The translations under genes and the position numbers were made by a program. The notes under the pieces were generated by a model, which was not told the origin of the DNA, ran no database searches, and saw only the letters and a program-made list of their open reading frames with translations. 64,000 nt of DNA from assembly GCA_958426775.1 (NCBI GenBank), contig CATZZP010000001.1:1-64000 (forward strand). The letters are read 5' to 3'. Source of the DNA: an uncultured Bacillota bacterium. Lineage in GTDB: Bacteria > Bacillota > Clostridia > Lachnospirales > CAG-274. Below, in pieces: positions 16,573 to 27,000 of the stretch (positions are counted from its first letter, which is position 1; every line of letters starts with the position of its first letter).

Positions 16573-17649
16573 ATGAAAAAAATTGGTATTCTTACAAGCG
16601 GTGGTGACTGTCAGGGTCTGAACCCTGCAATAAGAGGCGTTGCAAAGGCTCTTTATGACACCTTTGGCAAGGAGGTTACAATATACGGTATAAGAGATGG
16701 CTACAAAGGTCTTATTGAGGGCGATTATGATGTTATGAAGAAAAAGAACTTCTCGGGCATTCTCACAATGGGCGGTACTATTTTAGGCACCTCAAGACAA
16801 CCCTTTAAGCAGATGAGGGTTGTAGGTGAAGACGGTGTTGATAAAGTGGCTGCTATGAAGAAAAACTACAAGGAAATGGACTTAGACTGTCTTGTTATAC
16901 TTGGCGGCAACGGTACACATAAAACTGCTAACCTTTTAAGTGAGGAGGGGCTTAATGTAGTTACCTTGCCTAAAACTATCGACAATGATATTTGGGGTAC
17001 GGATATTACCTTTGGCTTTTACTCTGCCCTTGATGTTGCAACTGATGTAATTGACAGACTTCACACTACAGCTACCTCTCACGGCAGAATTTTTGTAGTT
17101 GAAATTATGGGTCATAAGGCAGGCTGGCTTAACCTTTATGCAGGTGTAGCAGGGGGTGCCGATGTTATACTTATCCCCGAAATACCTTACAGTATGGAAA
17201 AAATCACCAAGGTAATTGAAAGCAGAACCAATGACGGCAAGGTGTTTTCTATTGTGGCTGTGGCAGAGGGTGCAATCTCCCTTGAGGAAAGTAAAATGAG
17301 CAAAAAGGAGTTTAAGGCGGCAAGAGCGGAAATGCCTTACTCATCAATAGCCTACAGGGTCGCGGCAGATATTGAAAGCAGGACGGGTCACGAGGTAAGG
17401 GTGGCAGTGCCGGGGCATATCCAGAGAGGCGGAAGTCCCTCACCTTATGACAGAGTTCTTTCCACAAGGCTTGGAGCAAAGGCGGCAGAGCTTATTAAAA
17501 ACGAAAAATACGGATATATGGTAGGCGTACAGAATGATGAAATTGTGCCTGTGCCTTTATCAGAGGTGGCAGGTAAGCTTAAAACGGTACCCCTTGATAA
17601 TCAGGTTATTACCTCTGCAAGGCATATAGGCGTAAGCTTTGGTGATTGA
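16573..17649 (+). CDS. 6-phosphofructokinase (group III / mixed-substrate type)
   Basis: This 358-residue enzyme phosphorylates fructose 6-phosphate in glycolysis. Family motifs include ILTSGGDCQGLNPAIRG at the N-terminus, the catalytic PKTIDNDIWGTD, and GHKAGW. The phosphate-donor loop reads GGNGT. Classical ATP enzymes have GGDGS and pyrophosphate enzymes GGDDT, so the donor is probably ATP (Gly kept), but Asn replaces the usual Asp. That change is compatible with the clostridial mixed-substrate group, and the donor cannot be settled by eye. It has its own promoter and AAGGAGG ribosome site. Confidence 0.9.
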   Translation: MKKIGILTSGGDCQGLNPAIRGVAKALYDTFGKEVTIYGIRDGYKGLIEGDYDVMKKKNFSGILTMGGTILGTSRQPFKQMRVVGEDGVDKVAAMKKNYKEMDLDCLVILGGNGTHKTANLLSEEGLNVVTLPKTIDNDIWGTDITFGFYSALDVATDVIDRLHTTATSHGRIFVVEIMGHKAGWLNLYAGVAGGADVILIPEIPYSMEKITKVIESRTNDGKVFSIVAVAEGAISLEESKMSKKEFKAARAEMPYSSIAYRVAADIESRTGHEVRVAVPGHIQRGGSPSPYDRVLSTRLGAKAAELIKNEKYGYMVGVQNDEIVPVPLSEVAGKLKTVPLDNQVITSARHIGVSFGD

Positions 17650-17743
17650 TTTTACCAAAATTTAACCTTAAAATAACATAGGCAGACTTTTCAGATTATC
17701 AAATTATGTCATAATATAGGGGAACATTTAGTGGGGTGATTTA

Positions 17744-19264
17744 ATGAATAAAAAAAGTACAGCTGTAATAGAAATAGCCTCAAATGAGCTTAGACTCAAG
17801 GTGGCGGAAAAAAAGGGCGACGGTATAAAAATTATAGACTCCCTTATTTATCCCCTTAGCTTAGGCAGGGATACCTTTCATTCAGGCAAAATAAGCTTTG
17901 AGAGTATTTATAAAACAGCCGAAATTATAAACGGCTTTAAAAAGGTTGCAAAGGAATACGGCGTAAATGAAATACGCACCGTTGCAACTACCGCTGTAAG
18001 AGAGGCAACAAACAGAGAGTATTTTCTTGACCAGATTAAGGTAAAAACAGGGCTTGAGCTGTATGTTGCAGATGACAGCCAGGAGAAAAACCATATTAAT
18101 ACCCTTATGTTTAATATGCTGCCTAAGGAGCATACAGAGGCGGCAGTTGTAGTACACTTAGGCTCGGGCAATATTTCAATTTCACTTATGGAGGCTTCAT
18201 ACATAAGCTATACCCAATCCATTAAAATAGGCGGCTTAAGGCTTAGTGAAATGTTTGAAACCATCGGTATTGAAAAATATTCGGCGGTAGTCAGGGAATA
18301 TATGCGACAATTCCTTGATACCATTGTGGCATTTTTGCCTAAGGTTATTACAAGCGTTATTTTAACAGGTTATGATGTTGAGCTTATATCTACCCTTTGC
18401 AACGGTAAAAGTAAGGAAGGACTTATTGAAATTGATAAAGCGGATTTTTCTGTTTTCTATAAGCAGACTAAGGAGAAAAGTCCCGATGAGCTGGCAGAAA
18501 GAATTAATATGTCCGTAGATAAGCAGGAGAGCATACTTCCTGCCCTGCTTATATATAACCGTATCTTAAAGTATGCCCAGACGGATAAAATGGTGGCAGT
18601 GCCTATGACCGCAGGTGACGCAATGCTGTGGGAGAGCTTACAGCCTGCTGTATATGAACGCCTTAAAAAGCACTATGAGCTTTGTTCGCTCAAGGCGGCA
18701 AATCTGGTGGCACAGAGGTTTGATATGTATATGCCCCATCTTGAAAAAATAGAGGAATGTGCCCTTATGGTCTTTGACAGGCTTAAAAGGGTACACGGTC
18801 TTGATAAAAGAGAGAGGTTTTTACTGCAAATGGCAGTAAGGCTTCATAATGTAGGTAAGTTTATTAATCCAAAGGCACATTATATACACTCATACAACAT
18901 AATTAACGGACTTGATATAGTGGGTATAGATGATGATGAAAAAAAAGTAATTGCCGCAATAGCAAGATTTCACGGCTCTGTACCTGCGGATATGACCTAT
19001 AGGGAGTATGCAGAGCTAAGCCCTGAAAATCGTGTGCTTGTATCTAAGCTTTGTGCAATTTTAAGGCTTGCTGTTGCAGTTACAAGCGGACACGGCGATA
19101 AGTACGAGGATATAAATGTAAGGCTTAAAAATAATGAGCTTATAATAACACTTGTTACCTACAAGGATATTGAGCTTGAAAAGTGGAGCTTTAAGGCCAA
19201 GAGCGAATTTTTTGAGGACGTTTACGGCATTAAGGCTGTGCTTAACAAAAGGAGCGTGATATAA
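17744..19264 (+). CDS. Ppx/GppA-like protein with C-terminal HD-like domain, catalytic residues degenerate
   Basis: This 506-residue protein has the layout of exopolyphosphatase/pppGpp phosphatase: an actin-like ASKHA domain (about residues 1-300), then a helical HD domain. Key motifs are altered. The phosphate loop DIGSNS reads EIASNE. The DGGGST loop reads HLGSGN near residue 138. The SGEEEA segment with the catalytic glutamate reads DDSQEK near 105. The HD pair of the second domain reads HN (RLHNVGKFI). The last base of its stop codon is the first base of ppk1. It may be a regulatory or binding protein for polyphosphate or nucleotides, not an active phosphatase. Confidence 0.75.
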   Translation: MNKKSTAVIEIASNELRLKVAEKKGDGIKIIDSLIYPLSLGRDTFHSGKISFESIYKTAEIINGFKKVAKEYGVNEIRTVATTAVREATNREYFLDQIKVKTGLELYVADDSQEKNHINTLMFNMLPKEHTEAAVVVHLGSGNISISLMEASYISYTQSIKIGGLRLSEMFETIGIEKYSAVVREYMRQFLDTIVAFLPKVITSVILTGYDVELISTLCNGKSKEGLIEIDKADFSVFYKQTKEKSPDELAERINMSVDKQESILPALLIYNRILKYAQTDKMVAVPMTAGDAMLWESLQPAVYERLKKHYELCSLKAANLVAQRFDMYMPHLEKIEECALMVFDRLKRVHGLDKRERFLLQMAVRLHNVGKFINPKAHYIHSYNIINGLDIVGIDDDEKKVIAAIARFHGSVPADMTYREYAELSPENRVLVSKLCAILRLAVAVTSGHGDKYEDINVRLKNNELIITLVTYKDIELEKWSFKAKSEFFEDVYGIKAVLNKRSVI

Positions 19265-21366
19265 TGACAGACTTAACGGATCCAAGGCTGTATATAAACA
19301 GAGAGCTAAGCTGGCTTGAGTTTAACGAAAGAGTCCTTGAAGAAGCATTTGATAAAACAAATCCTATTTTGGAAAGGTTTAAATTTCTTGCAATAACTGC
19401 CTCAAATATGGACGAGTTTTTTATGGTCAGGGTAGCAGGTCTTATGGAGCAGGTTTATGCAGGCAGGACTAAAAAAGATGTAGCGGGGCTTTCTCCTGAG
19501 GAACAGCTTAAAAAAATATCAGCACGTATACATGAAATGGTGTCAAGACAGTATAACTGCTTAAACCGCAGTCTTATGCCTCAGCTTAAGGCGGATAATA
19601 TTATAATTAAGGAATATAAGGAGCTTACTGTTGACCAGAAGGACTTTACAAAGCAGTTTTTTAATACCACGCTTTTTGCGGTTTTAACTCCTATGGCTAT
19701 TGATTCAAGCAGACCCTTTCCTCTTCTTGCAAACAAGAGCTTAAACCTTATTACAGAGCTTGAGGGAGAGGATATGTATGCAGTTGTGCAGGTTCCGTCG
19801 GTTTTACCGAGGCTGGTGGAATTGCCGGGAGCTAAGGACGGCAACAGAGAGTTTATTTTGCTTGAGGATATTATAAAGCATTATATAGACAAGCTTTTTG
19901 AGGGCTGTAAGGTAATGTCTGTATCAGCCTTCAGAATAACAAGAAACTCGGATTTGGAAATTGATGAGGAGGACAGCCATGACCTTCTTGTGGAAATTGA
20001 GGAGTCAATTAAGCGTAGGAAATGGGGCGAGCCTGTTCGCCTGGAGGTGGAAAAGGATATAAGCGAAAGTGCCTTTGCCTTTTTACAGGAACGGCTTAGC
20101 TTGGATGATGATGATATTTATAAAATTCCTGCGGTTATAGATTTAACCGTTTGCTATGCTATAGCAGGCATTAAAGGCTGTGATGACCTTTGCGATGCAC
20201 CGATGCCGCCTATCGGTGTCAAGGCGTTCAGGGATAAGAATATGTTTGAGGTTATTAAGGAGCAGGATGTGCTTGTGCATCATCCCTATGAATCCTTTGA
20301 TTGTGTGGTTGCTTTTGTTAAGCTGGCGGCGGCTGACCCACAGGTTCTTGCAATTAAGCAAACTCTTTACAGGGTATCGGGTAATTCACCTATAATCGGT
20401 GCTTTAATTCAGGCGGCTGAAAACGGCAAGCAGGTAACGGTGCTTGTTGAGCTTAAAGCCCGCTTTGATGAGGAAAATAATATTAACTGGGCAAGAAAGC
20501 TTGAAAAGGCGGGCTGTCATGTAGTCTACGGTCTTGTTGGCTTAAAAACTCACTGTAAAACCTGTATGGTAGTACGTAAGGAGGAGGACGGTATCCGACG
20601 TTATGTACACTTAGGCACAGGTAACTATAACGATAAAACAGCAAAGCTCTATACCGATATAGGTATGTTTACCGCTAAGGAAAGCTACGGTGCAGATGTA
20701 TCTAAGCTTTTTAATGTGCTTACGGGTTATTCAAAGTCCACTAATTACCGTAAGATAGCAGTTGCTCCTACAGGTCTTAGGGATATGTTTATACAAAATA
20801 TAAAAAGGGAAAGGGAAAATGCCAAAAACGGTATTCCTGCCCGTATTATAGCAAAAATGAACTCCCTTGTAGATGAGGGTATTATAAGGGCTTTGTATGA
20901 GGCAGCTCAGTCAGGGGTTGAAATTCAGCTTATAGTAAGAGGTATTTGCTGTTTACGCCCGGGTGTTGAGGGAGTAAGTGAAAATATAAGGGTAACAAGT
21001 ATAGTAGGCAGATTTTTAGAGCATAGCCGTATTTTTTACTTTGAAAATGAGGGCAAGCCTAAAATTTATCTGGCAAGTGCCGACTGGATGCCAAGAAACC
21101 TAGACAGACGTGTGGAGGTGGCATTTCCTGTAGAGGACGAGAGGGTAAGAGAAGAGGTAAAGGATATTATACGCTTAACCCTTGCAGATAATGTAAAGGC
21201 AAGAGTTATGCAGCCTGACGGCTTGTATAAGAGGATTGATAAAAGAGGGAAGGAGCAGGTACACTCGCAAATGCTCTTTTATGATATGGCCTATAATAAA
21301 AACAAGGCAGACACAGAGGAAGAAAGAGATATTTTTATACCCATGACAAGCCCTAATGCGGAATAA
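19264..21366 (+). CDS. ppk1: Polyphosphate kinase 1
   Basis: PPK1 makes long-chain polyphosphate from ATP reversibly. The 700-residue length is normal. The N-terminus has YINRELSWLEFNERVLEEA, and the head domain shows MDEFFMVRVAGL. The autophosphorylated histidine is in GLKTHCKTCMVVR, followed by HLGTGNYNDKTAKLYTD; the second conserved histidine is in FLEHSRIFYF. The start codon overlaps the stop of the Ppx-like gene by one base, so the two are translationally coupled. A strong terminator lies 110 bases downstream. Confidence 0.96.
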   Translation: MTDLTDPRLYINRELSWLEFNERVLEEAFDKTNPILERFKFLAITASNMDEFFMVRVAGLMEQVYAGRTKKDVAGLSPEEQLKKISARIHEMVSRQYNCLNRSLMPQLKADNIIIKEYKELTVDQKDFTKQFFNTTLFAVLTPMAIDSSRPFPLLANKSLNLITELEGEDMYAVVQVPSVLPRLVELPGAKDGNREFILLEDIIKHYIDKLFEGCKVMSVSAFRITRNSDLEIDEEDSHDLLVEIEESIKRRKWGEPVRLEVEKDISESAFAFLQERLSLDDDDIYKIPAVIDLTVCYAIAGIKGCDDLCDAPMPPIGVKAFRDKNMFEVIKEQDVLVHHPYESFDCVVAFVKLAAADPQVLAIKQTLYRVSGNSPIIGALIQAAENGKQVTVLVELKARFDEENNINWARKLEKAGCHVVYGLVGLKTHCKTCMVVRKEEDGIRRYVHLGTGNYNDKTAKLYTDIGMFTAKESYGADVSKLFNVLTGYSKSTNYRKIAVAPTGLRDMFIQNIKRERENAKNGIPARIIAKMNSLVDEGIIRALYEAAQSGVEIQLIVRGICCLRPGVEGVSENIRVTSIVGRFLEHSRIFYFENEGKPKIYLASADWMPRNLDRRVEVAFPVEDERVREEVKDIIRLTLADNVKARVMQPDGLYKRIDKRGKEQVHSQMLFYDMAYNKNKADTEEERDIFIPMTSPNAE

Positions 21367-21479
21367 TAAGCTATGGCTTAATTTTACGGCAGGCTGCAAT
21401 GTCTTTATTAATAAGCTCTGATACGGGATTGGTACAGTGATATTACAGTAAATCTCAGGTTAATATGTAATTTATATGT

Positions 21480-21517
21480 CAAGGTATGAGGCAGATGCTT
21501 CATACCTTGACTTTTTT
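21480..21517 (+). terminator. Terminator after ppk1, facing the end of eno
   Basis: CAAGGTATGA and TCATACCTTG form a 10-bp stem (21480-21509), followed by TTTTTT at 21512-21517. It lies between convergent ppk1 and eno. Confidence 0.85.
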
Positions 21518-21518
21518 A

Positions 21519-22841
21519 TCAGTAAAGCTCCTTATTAAAGGGATTATAAAACCTTGCTGTTAAACTAAGCTCTTTTTCTATCCTTAAAAGGCTGTTGTAT
21601 TTTGCTGTTCTGTCAGTACGTGCAGGAGCACCTGTTTTAATTTGACCGCAGTTTAAGGCAAGAGCAATATGGGCAATAGCTGTATCCTCTGTTTCCCCTG
21701 AGCGGTGAGATATAACGGCAGTCATACCGTTTTTTCGGGCAAGCTCTATGGCGTCAAGTGCCTCTGTAAGGGTGCCTATCTGGTTTACTTTTATAAGCAC
21801 GCTGTTACCTGCCTTAAGGTCAATACCGTTTTTTATTCGCTTTGTATTGGTTACAAAAAGGTCATCTCCTACAAGCTGAATTTTATCGCCCAAGCTTTGT
21901 GTCAGCTTTTGCCAGCCCGGCCAGTCCTCCTCACTTAAACCGTCCTCAATAGATACAAGGGGGTATTTACGGCATAAGTCCTCATAATATTTTATCATTT
22001 CATCGGAGGTTCGCACAATTTCTTTTTCGGCACCCGTTGCCTTGGTTTCTCCTTCAAAATGATACAGCCCGTCCTTACCGTAAAGCTCTGAAGCAGCGGC
22101 GTCCATAGCAAGAGCAATATCACTGCCGGGCTTATAGCCCGCTCTTTCAACAGCCTCAATTATATTGTCAATAACCTTATAGGCTGTGGATAAATCGGGA
22201 GCAAAGCCCCCCTCATCACCTACAGCTGTGGACAACCCCTTTTCAGCTAAAACCTCTTTAAGGCTGTGGTACACCTCACAGCACATTTTTACACATTCGC
22301 TGAAGGTTTTTGCACCGAGGGGCATTATCATAAATTCCTGAAAGTCAACAGTATTGTCAGCGTGCTTTCCGCCGTTCATAATATTCATCATAGGCATAGG
22401 CAGAAGCTTTGAATTAACACCCCCTAAGTATCTGTAAAAGGGTATCCCCAAAGCCCTTGCTCCTGCCTTGGCTGCTGCCAGAGATACTGCAAGGGTGGCA
22501 TTTGCACCTAAATTTGATTTGTTGGGCGTTCCGTCAAGCTCCGTTAAGACTTTATCTATTTTAGCCTGTTCAAGCACATTCATACCGACTATATGTTTTT
22601 TTATAGTATGCTCAATGTTTTCTACAGCCTTAAGAACACCCTTTCCTTTGTAGCGTTTTCCGCCGTCACGCAGCTCTACTGCCTCAAAGCTGCCTGTAGA
22701 TGCTCCTGAGGGTACATCGGCTCTTGCCCTTATTATTCTGCCTCTGCACCGTACTTTAACCTCTGCCTCTACAGTAGGGTTGCCTCTTGAGTCTAAAATT
22801 TCCAGTGCAGTTAAATCTACAATTTCAAAATTACAGGTCAT
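21519..22841 (-). CDS. eno: Enolase
   Basis: Enolase converts 2-phosphoglycerate to phosphoenolpyruvate. I start it at the ATG at 22841 (440 residues), because AAAGGAGC lies just before it; the longer open frame adds 24 unlikely residues. It begins IVDLTALEILDSRGNPTVE and has the metal-binding motifs LAMDAAAS, SIEDGLSEEDW and LVGDDLFVTN. The catalytic region ISHRSGETEDT and a normal C-terminus follow. It stands alone, transcribed away from a WYL regulator, and not next to other glycolytic genes. Confidence 0.97.
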   Translation of the reverse strand: MTCNFEIVDLTALEILDSRGNPTVEAEVKVRCRGRIIRARADVPSGASTGSFEAVELRDGGKRYKGKGVLKAVENIEHTIKKHIVGMNVLEQAKIDKVLTELDGTPNKSNLGANATLAVSLAAAKAGARALGIPFYRYLGGVNSKLLPMPMMNIMNGGKHADNTVDFQEFMIMPLGAKTFSECVKMCCEVYHSLKEVLAEKGLSTAVGDEGGFAPDLSTAYKVIDNIIEAVERAGYKPGSDIALAMDAAASELYGKDGLYHFEGETKATGAEKEIVRTSDEMIKYYEDLCRKYPLVSIEDGLSEEDWPGWQKLTQSLGDKIQLVGDDLFVTNTKRIKNGIDLKAGNSVLIKVNQIGTLTEALDAIELARKNGMTAVISHRSGETEDTAIAHIALALNCGQIKTGAPARTDRTAKYNSLLRIEKELSLTARFYNPFNKELY

Positions 22842-22907
22842 AATAACAGCTCCTTTCATATATTTAAAAGCATGTACAATAAAATAAAAATTATTCATTT
22901 TTTTACT

Positions 22908-22923
22908 GTACAATTTATTGTAC
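22908..22923. promoter_or_regulatory. Palindromic operator in the eno/WYL divergent region
   Basis: GTACAATTTATTGTAC is a perfect inverted repeat (7-base arms, 2-base centre). Its right arm overlaps the -35 element of the WYL gene. A lone half-site GTACAAT is at 22874-22880, nearer eno. It is a candidate binding site for the WYL protein; no experiment supports it. Confidence 0.5.
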
Positions 22924-22946
22924 TTTTATAAAGGCTGTGATATAAT
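22918..22946 (+). promoter_or_regulatory. Promoter of the WYL regulator
   Basis: TTGTAC at 22918-22923 and TATAAT at 22941-22946 with a 17-base spacer lie 21 bases before the start codon. Confidence 0.75.
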
Positions 22947-22967
22947 TGAGAAAGAGGAGGCGGTATT

Positions 22968-23966
22968 ATGGCAAAATCAGCTAATCAGAAGCTAAAGCTT
23001 TTATACCTTGTAAAGCTTTTTTATGAAAAGACGGATGAAGAGCATTTTGTTACCATGAATGATATTATTGAATATCTGGAGTCAAAGGACATAAATGCGG
23101 AAAGGAAATCTCTTTACAGTGATATTGAGGCTTTAAAGCTTTTCGGCTATGATATTAAAGGGGAAAAAATGGGGCGAAACTATATGTATCACCTTGTAAG
23201 CAGAGAGCTTGAGGCTACAGAGCTTAAAATGCTGATTGATGTGGTTCAGTCCTCAAGGTCAATTACGGAGGAAAAGTCAAGGGAGCTTATAAAAAAGCTT
23301 GAGGGCTTTACAAGCGAATATAACGCAAGAGCTATGCGTAAAAATGTAATTGTAAAAAACAGGGCAAAAAGCATAAACCAGAAGCTTTACTATACAATGG
23401 ACGCAATAAGCGAGGCTATGGAGCTTAATAAAAAAATCCATTTTGAGTATCTGCAATGGAATATACATAAGGAGCTTGTGCCTAAGAAAAACTCAGTTAA
23501 GGAGGATATAAGCCCTTGGGCATATATTTGGGATAATGAGTGTTATTATCTTTTAGGCTATGACCCTGCTGTTAATAAATTCAAGCATTACAGGCTTGAT
23601 AAAATACGCAATGTTACACTTAATTCCGTAGGAGGGCGACAGGGCAGGGAGGATTTTGAAAAAATTGATTTGGCGGTTTACTCCAAGGAGCATTTTAATA
23701 TGTACGGCGGTGAAATTTATAATGTTAAGCTGGAGTGTAAAAATGAGGCGGCTAATTACATAATTGATAAATTCGGTACGGATATTACCCTTGTGCCAAA
23801 GGACGAACAAACCTTTACGGTTAATGTAGACATTGTACCCAGTAAAATGTTTTTTGGTTGGATAATGGGGCTTGGAGGAGATGTTAAAATTATATCTCCT
23901 AAGCCTGTGAGAAAGGCAATGAGGGAAAAAATAAAAGAAGCGGCAAAACTTTATCAAAAGGAATAA
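22968..23966 (+). CDS. WYL-domain transcriptional regulator
   Basis: This 332-residue protein has an N-terminal winged helix-turn-helix (about residues 10-70, with MNDIIEYLESKDINAERKSLY). A linker and a WYL ligand-sensing domain (about residues 145-230) follow, with SPWAYIWDNECYYLLGYD and the HYRLDKI segment. A C-terminal WCX-like extension completes it. Such regulators sense nucleotides, nucleic acids or metabolites in diverse stress or defence roles. AGGAGG precedes the ATG. The palindrome on its own promoter suggests autoregulation; whether it also controls the divergent enolase gene is an open question. Confidence 0.85.
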   Translation: MAKSANQKLKLLYLVKLFYEKTDEEHFVTMNDIIEYLESKDINAERKSLYSDIEALKLFGYDIKGEKMGRNYMYHLVSRELEATELKMLIDVVQSSRSITEEKSRELIKKLEGFTSEYNARAMRKNVIVKNRAKSINQKLYYTMDAISEAMELNKKIHFEYLQWNIHKELVPKKNSVKEDISPWAYIWDNECYYLLGYDPAVNKFKHYRLDKIRNVTLNSVGGRQGREDFEKIDLAVYSKEHFNMYGGEIYNVKLECKNEAANYIIDKFGTDITLVPKDEQTFTVNVDIVPSKMFFGWIMGLGGDVKIISPKPVRKAMREKIKEAAKLYQKE

Positions 23967-23977
23967 TCCACATAATA

Positions 23978-24010
23978 AAGGCTCTCTGAGTTAATCGGAG
24001 AGCCTTAAAT
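23978..24010 (+). terminator. Terminator between the WYL gene and the giant gene
   Basis: AAGGCTCTC at 23978-23986 pairs with GAGAGCCTT at 23998-24006, followed by an AT-rich tail. It sits between converging genes and may act on both, although the T run is poor. Confidence 0.6.
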
Positions 24011-24016
24011 ATTTAT

Positions 24017-27000
24017 TTACATATTAATTGAGCCTTTATTCTGATTTATTTGGGTATCGTCCTTAGCATGAGCTTTAGTTGCAGGTACTTTAATTTGAGA
24101 AGCTCTGGTCTGCAGGTCATCTGTGGTTTTGGATTTTCTTTCGGTAAGATTATTAAGGCTTACCTGTCTTACAGGAGCCTCTTGCTCAACCTGAGGAGCT
24201 ACTTGCTCAACCTGAGGAGCTTCTTGCCCAACCTGAGAAGCTGTTTGCTCAACCTGAGGAGCTGCTTGCCCAACTTGAGGAGCTGTTTGCTCAACCTGAG
24301 GAGCTGCTTGCCCAACTTGAGGAGCTGTTTGCTCAACCTGAGGAGCTTCTTGCCCAACCTGAGGAGTTTGCTGTTGAGCCTCCGTATTTCTTACTGCAGA
24401 GCTTAAGGCTGCTCTTCGTGCATCAATCATCTGCTGAGAAGGGACTTTAATTTGTTTTTCACGGTCAATGCTTAACAACCTTTTGTTATATTCCTCCATA
24501 TCCTTGTTATATTGAGCAACCTTATCCTCATAGAAACCGAATTTATTCCAAAAACGTACCCATCCGCTTAATTGTTCGGGCATTTTTGGCGTTTGATAAT
24601 ATTGGGCAGTTTGCTCTAAAAGCTTATCTTTATCTTTAGAGCTGAAAAAGCCTTGCCTTATAGCACCAAATTGCTGACGAACTTTCGGGTTTTCACTTAG
24701 TTCTTTTGCGTCGGAAAGTGATATGGGTGCATGCTGTATATCATAAAGTTTTTTGATATCAGATGTACTTGTTGCCCACAAAGGTCCGCCTTTGGCAATA
24801 GCGGAAATACCAACATCCGTTGCCAAAGAGTCGGCGTAAATGTTTTGCATATGCTCTCTGAGCATTGCACTGCCCCATGTTGTAAAGGTACTCATAACGG
24901 TATGCTTGGTAGAAACATTTAAGGTAAATTCCTGATACTCCCTTCGTTCTTTAGCGGTTAATTTTTCACGTGCCATTGAATATACCGTTTTAGCAGGCTC
25001 TGAATCCAGGCTTGGGTCATCCTCCGTATATGTAATTGCGGAATTTTTTCTGCCGGAAACAGCTTGCTTAACAACCTGGTCTGCTGCTATGCCGTAGCGT
25101 GCAAGAGATATAAGGACTGCATAAACCGTAGGCAGATTATCAGGATTTTTCATTTCTGCCTCAGCCATATCGGTATTCATATTTTCGTCTTTACCTAAGG
25201 CATGGAGAACCTCCTTCTTATAATCAATGTTTATATAGGTTTTGGTAGCGTTTGCAATTATATCTGCCATATCTTCCGGTTTGTTGGCGGCATTAGCTAT
25301 TGCGGACAGAACCTTGTTTCCTGCAGCTGTCATTTCATTTTTATACTTGCCTGAGGATATATCGGTAAAATATGCCTGAGGATTATCATGAAGGAAGGTT
25401 GCCGCGGCAAGACATACAAGACCGCCTAAATTACCTCTGTTGGCTTCTGTAGTAAATTGGTTGTTTTGAGCCATAGTCTTTAGGCTATTATAGAATTCCG
25501 CTTCCTCTGAAGTCCATTCTCCGCTTGCAAGCTTATCGCTTACATTAATTCTTGTATTTACACCTGCAGATGAGGACAGCATATCTTCTCTATACAAAGG
25601 GAAAAATCTTTGGTTTGCTTTTTCAGTGCCATTTAGTACGTAACGACCTAAAACATCTCTGAAACCTTCGGATTGAAGGTCGTAAAGCAGACCGGAGCCA
25701 TTAATTTTAACAGGGTTCAGTGTACCGTCAGATGTCAGGTTAGGGTTAAAGCTGATTTTGGATTTATTGTTTAATACCGCAATCATAATATCACACTTCA
25801 TCAGCTTGGCTTTTTCCTCAGCGGACAGGTCAGGATAACGGTTTTCGTATAATTGTGTTGCACTCTGTTCGCCTATTTTAATATAGTCAAAAATATTGTA
25901 GCCGGGCATAGTATCATTGCTTATATTAAAGCGTGAGAGCAGAGGGTCAAAGGCGGAGTTAAAGCAGCTTTCCATATAATCTTTTCCAAGGCGGGATAAG
26001 TGAGCAGAGGACTCCTCGCCATGCCTCCTTATTAAATCACCGTCTAATTCCGGATTGGTTTTAAAATTAATATTATAGGACTCTAAAGCTTTGGTGTTTA
26101 AATTTTCAGGAAGATTTAAAATATTATCTACAGACAGCTGTTGTATTTCAGGGTCTTCAGAATTGTTAATTCTGTTTTGTAAAAATGTACGGACGGTATC
26201 CTGAATACGCGGAGGAAGCCCCCTGAATTCCGAAGGGGTGTTTTTTCTGCCCGAAAGCTGGTCAAAAACTGCACTTGCAACCAAAAGAACATCCTGCTCC
26301 TGGCTTTGCATTGAAAGAGTGCTTTGTAATGCCTCTGCTTTTTGGGCATACTCTGAGCTAAGTGCGGTAATTTCCTCAGGACTCAAGTTAAGCTCAGAGG
26401 TTTTACCCTTACCTTGATTAAGCTGTTTAGCTATACTGCCGTAAATATCCGCATAATCCTTGTTTTTAGTTAAGGTATCACCAATATCACGAATAGTGCT
26501 TAACAAAAATCTTGCGGCAGCCATATTTTCGGGAGCAACTGAACCTAAGTCGTTGTTAAGCCTATCCATCAGTCTGTTTACGGAATTACCCAGCTCTGAA
26601 TTACTGTTAATCTCGTTTGCAGGCAAGGCACCGCTTTTATACAGCTCCTTATTTTCTTTCAGTCTGCTTTCAAAAAGGAGTTCTCGTTCCTCCTTAATCC
26701 AATTTTGAATTACATTGTGGTTGTGGCAGCTCTGTTCTATATTCTGAAAACTCTGTTTATGATCCTCTGTAAGGAAATTCAGCTGTTCAGAAAAATTCTG
26801 CTTGACACGGTCTTCCATATCAGGAGTAAAAAGTGGTCCGTTGCCGTCTAAATAAGCAGATACATCTACCGAATAATCTGACAAATTTTGTATAATAGCT
26901 GACCTGGCAGCGTTAAGCTCAGAGCCTCTGTAGTTACTGAGAACGGTAGGATGAATATCCTCAAGGGTTTTCCCTGCATTTGGGCAATACGGTCCTTATT

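Noticed and set aside
24050..24406. 118-codon plus-strand frame with LRSCLLN-type repeats
   Set aside because: It is the antisense shadow of the APQVxQx heptad repeats in the giant gene.
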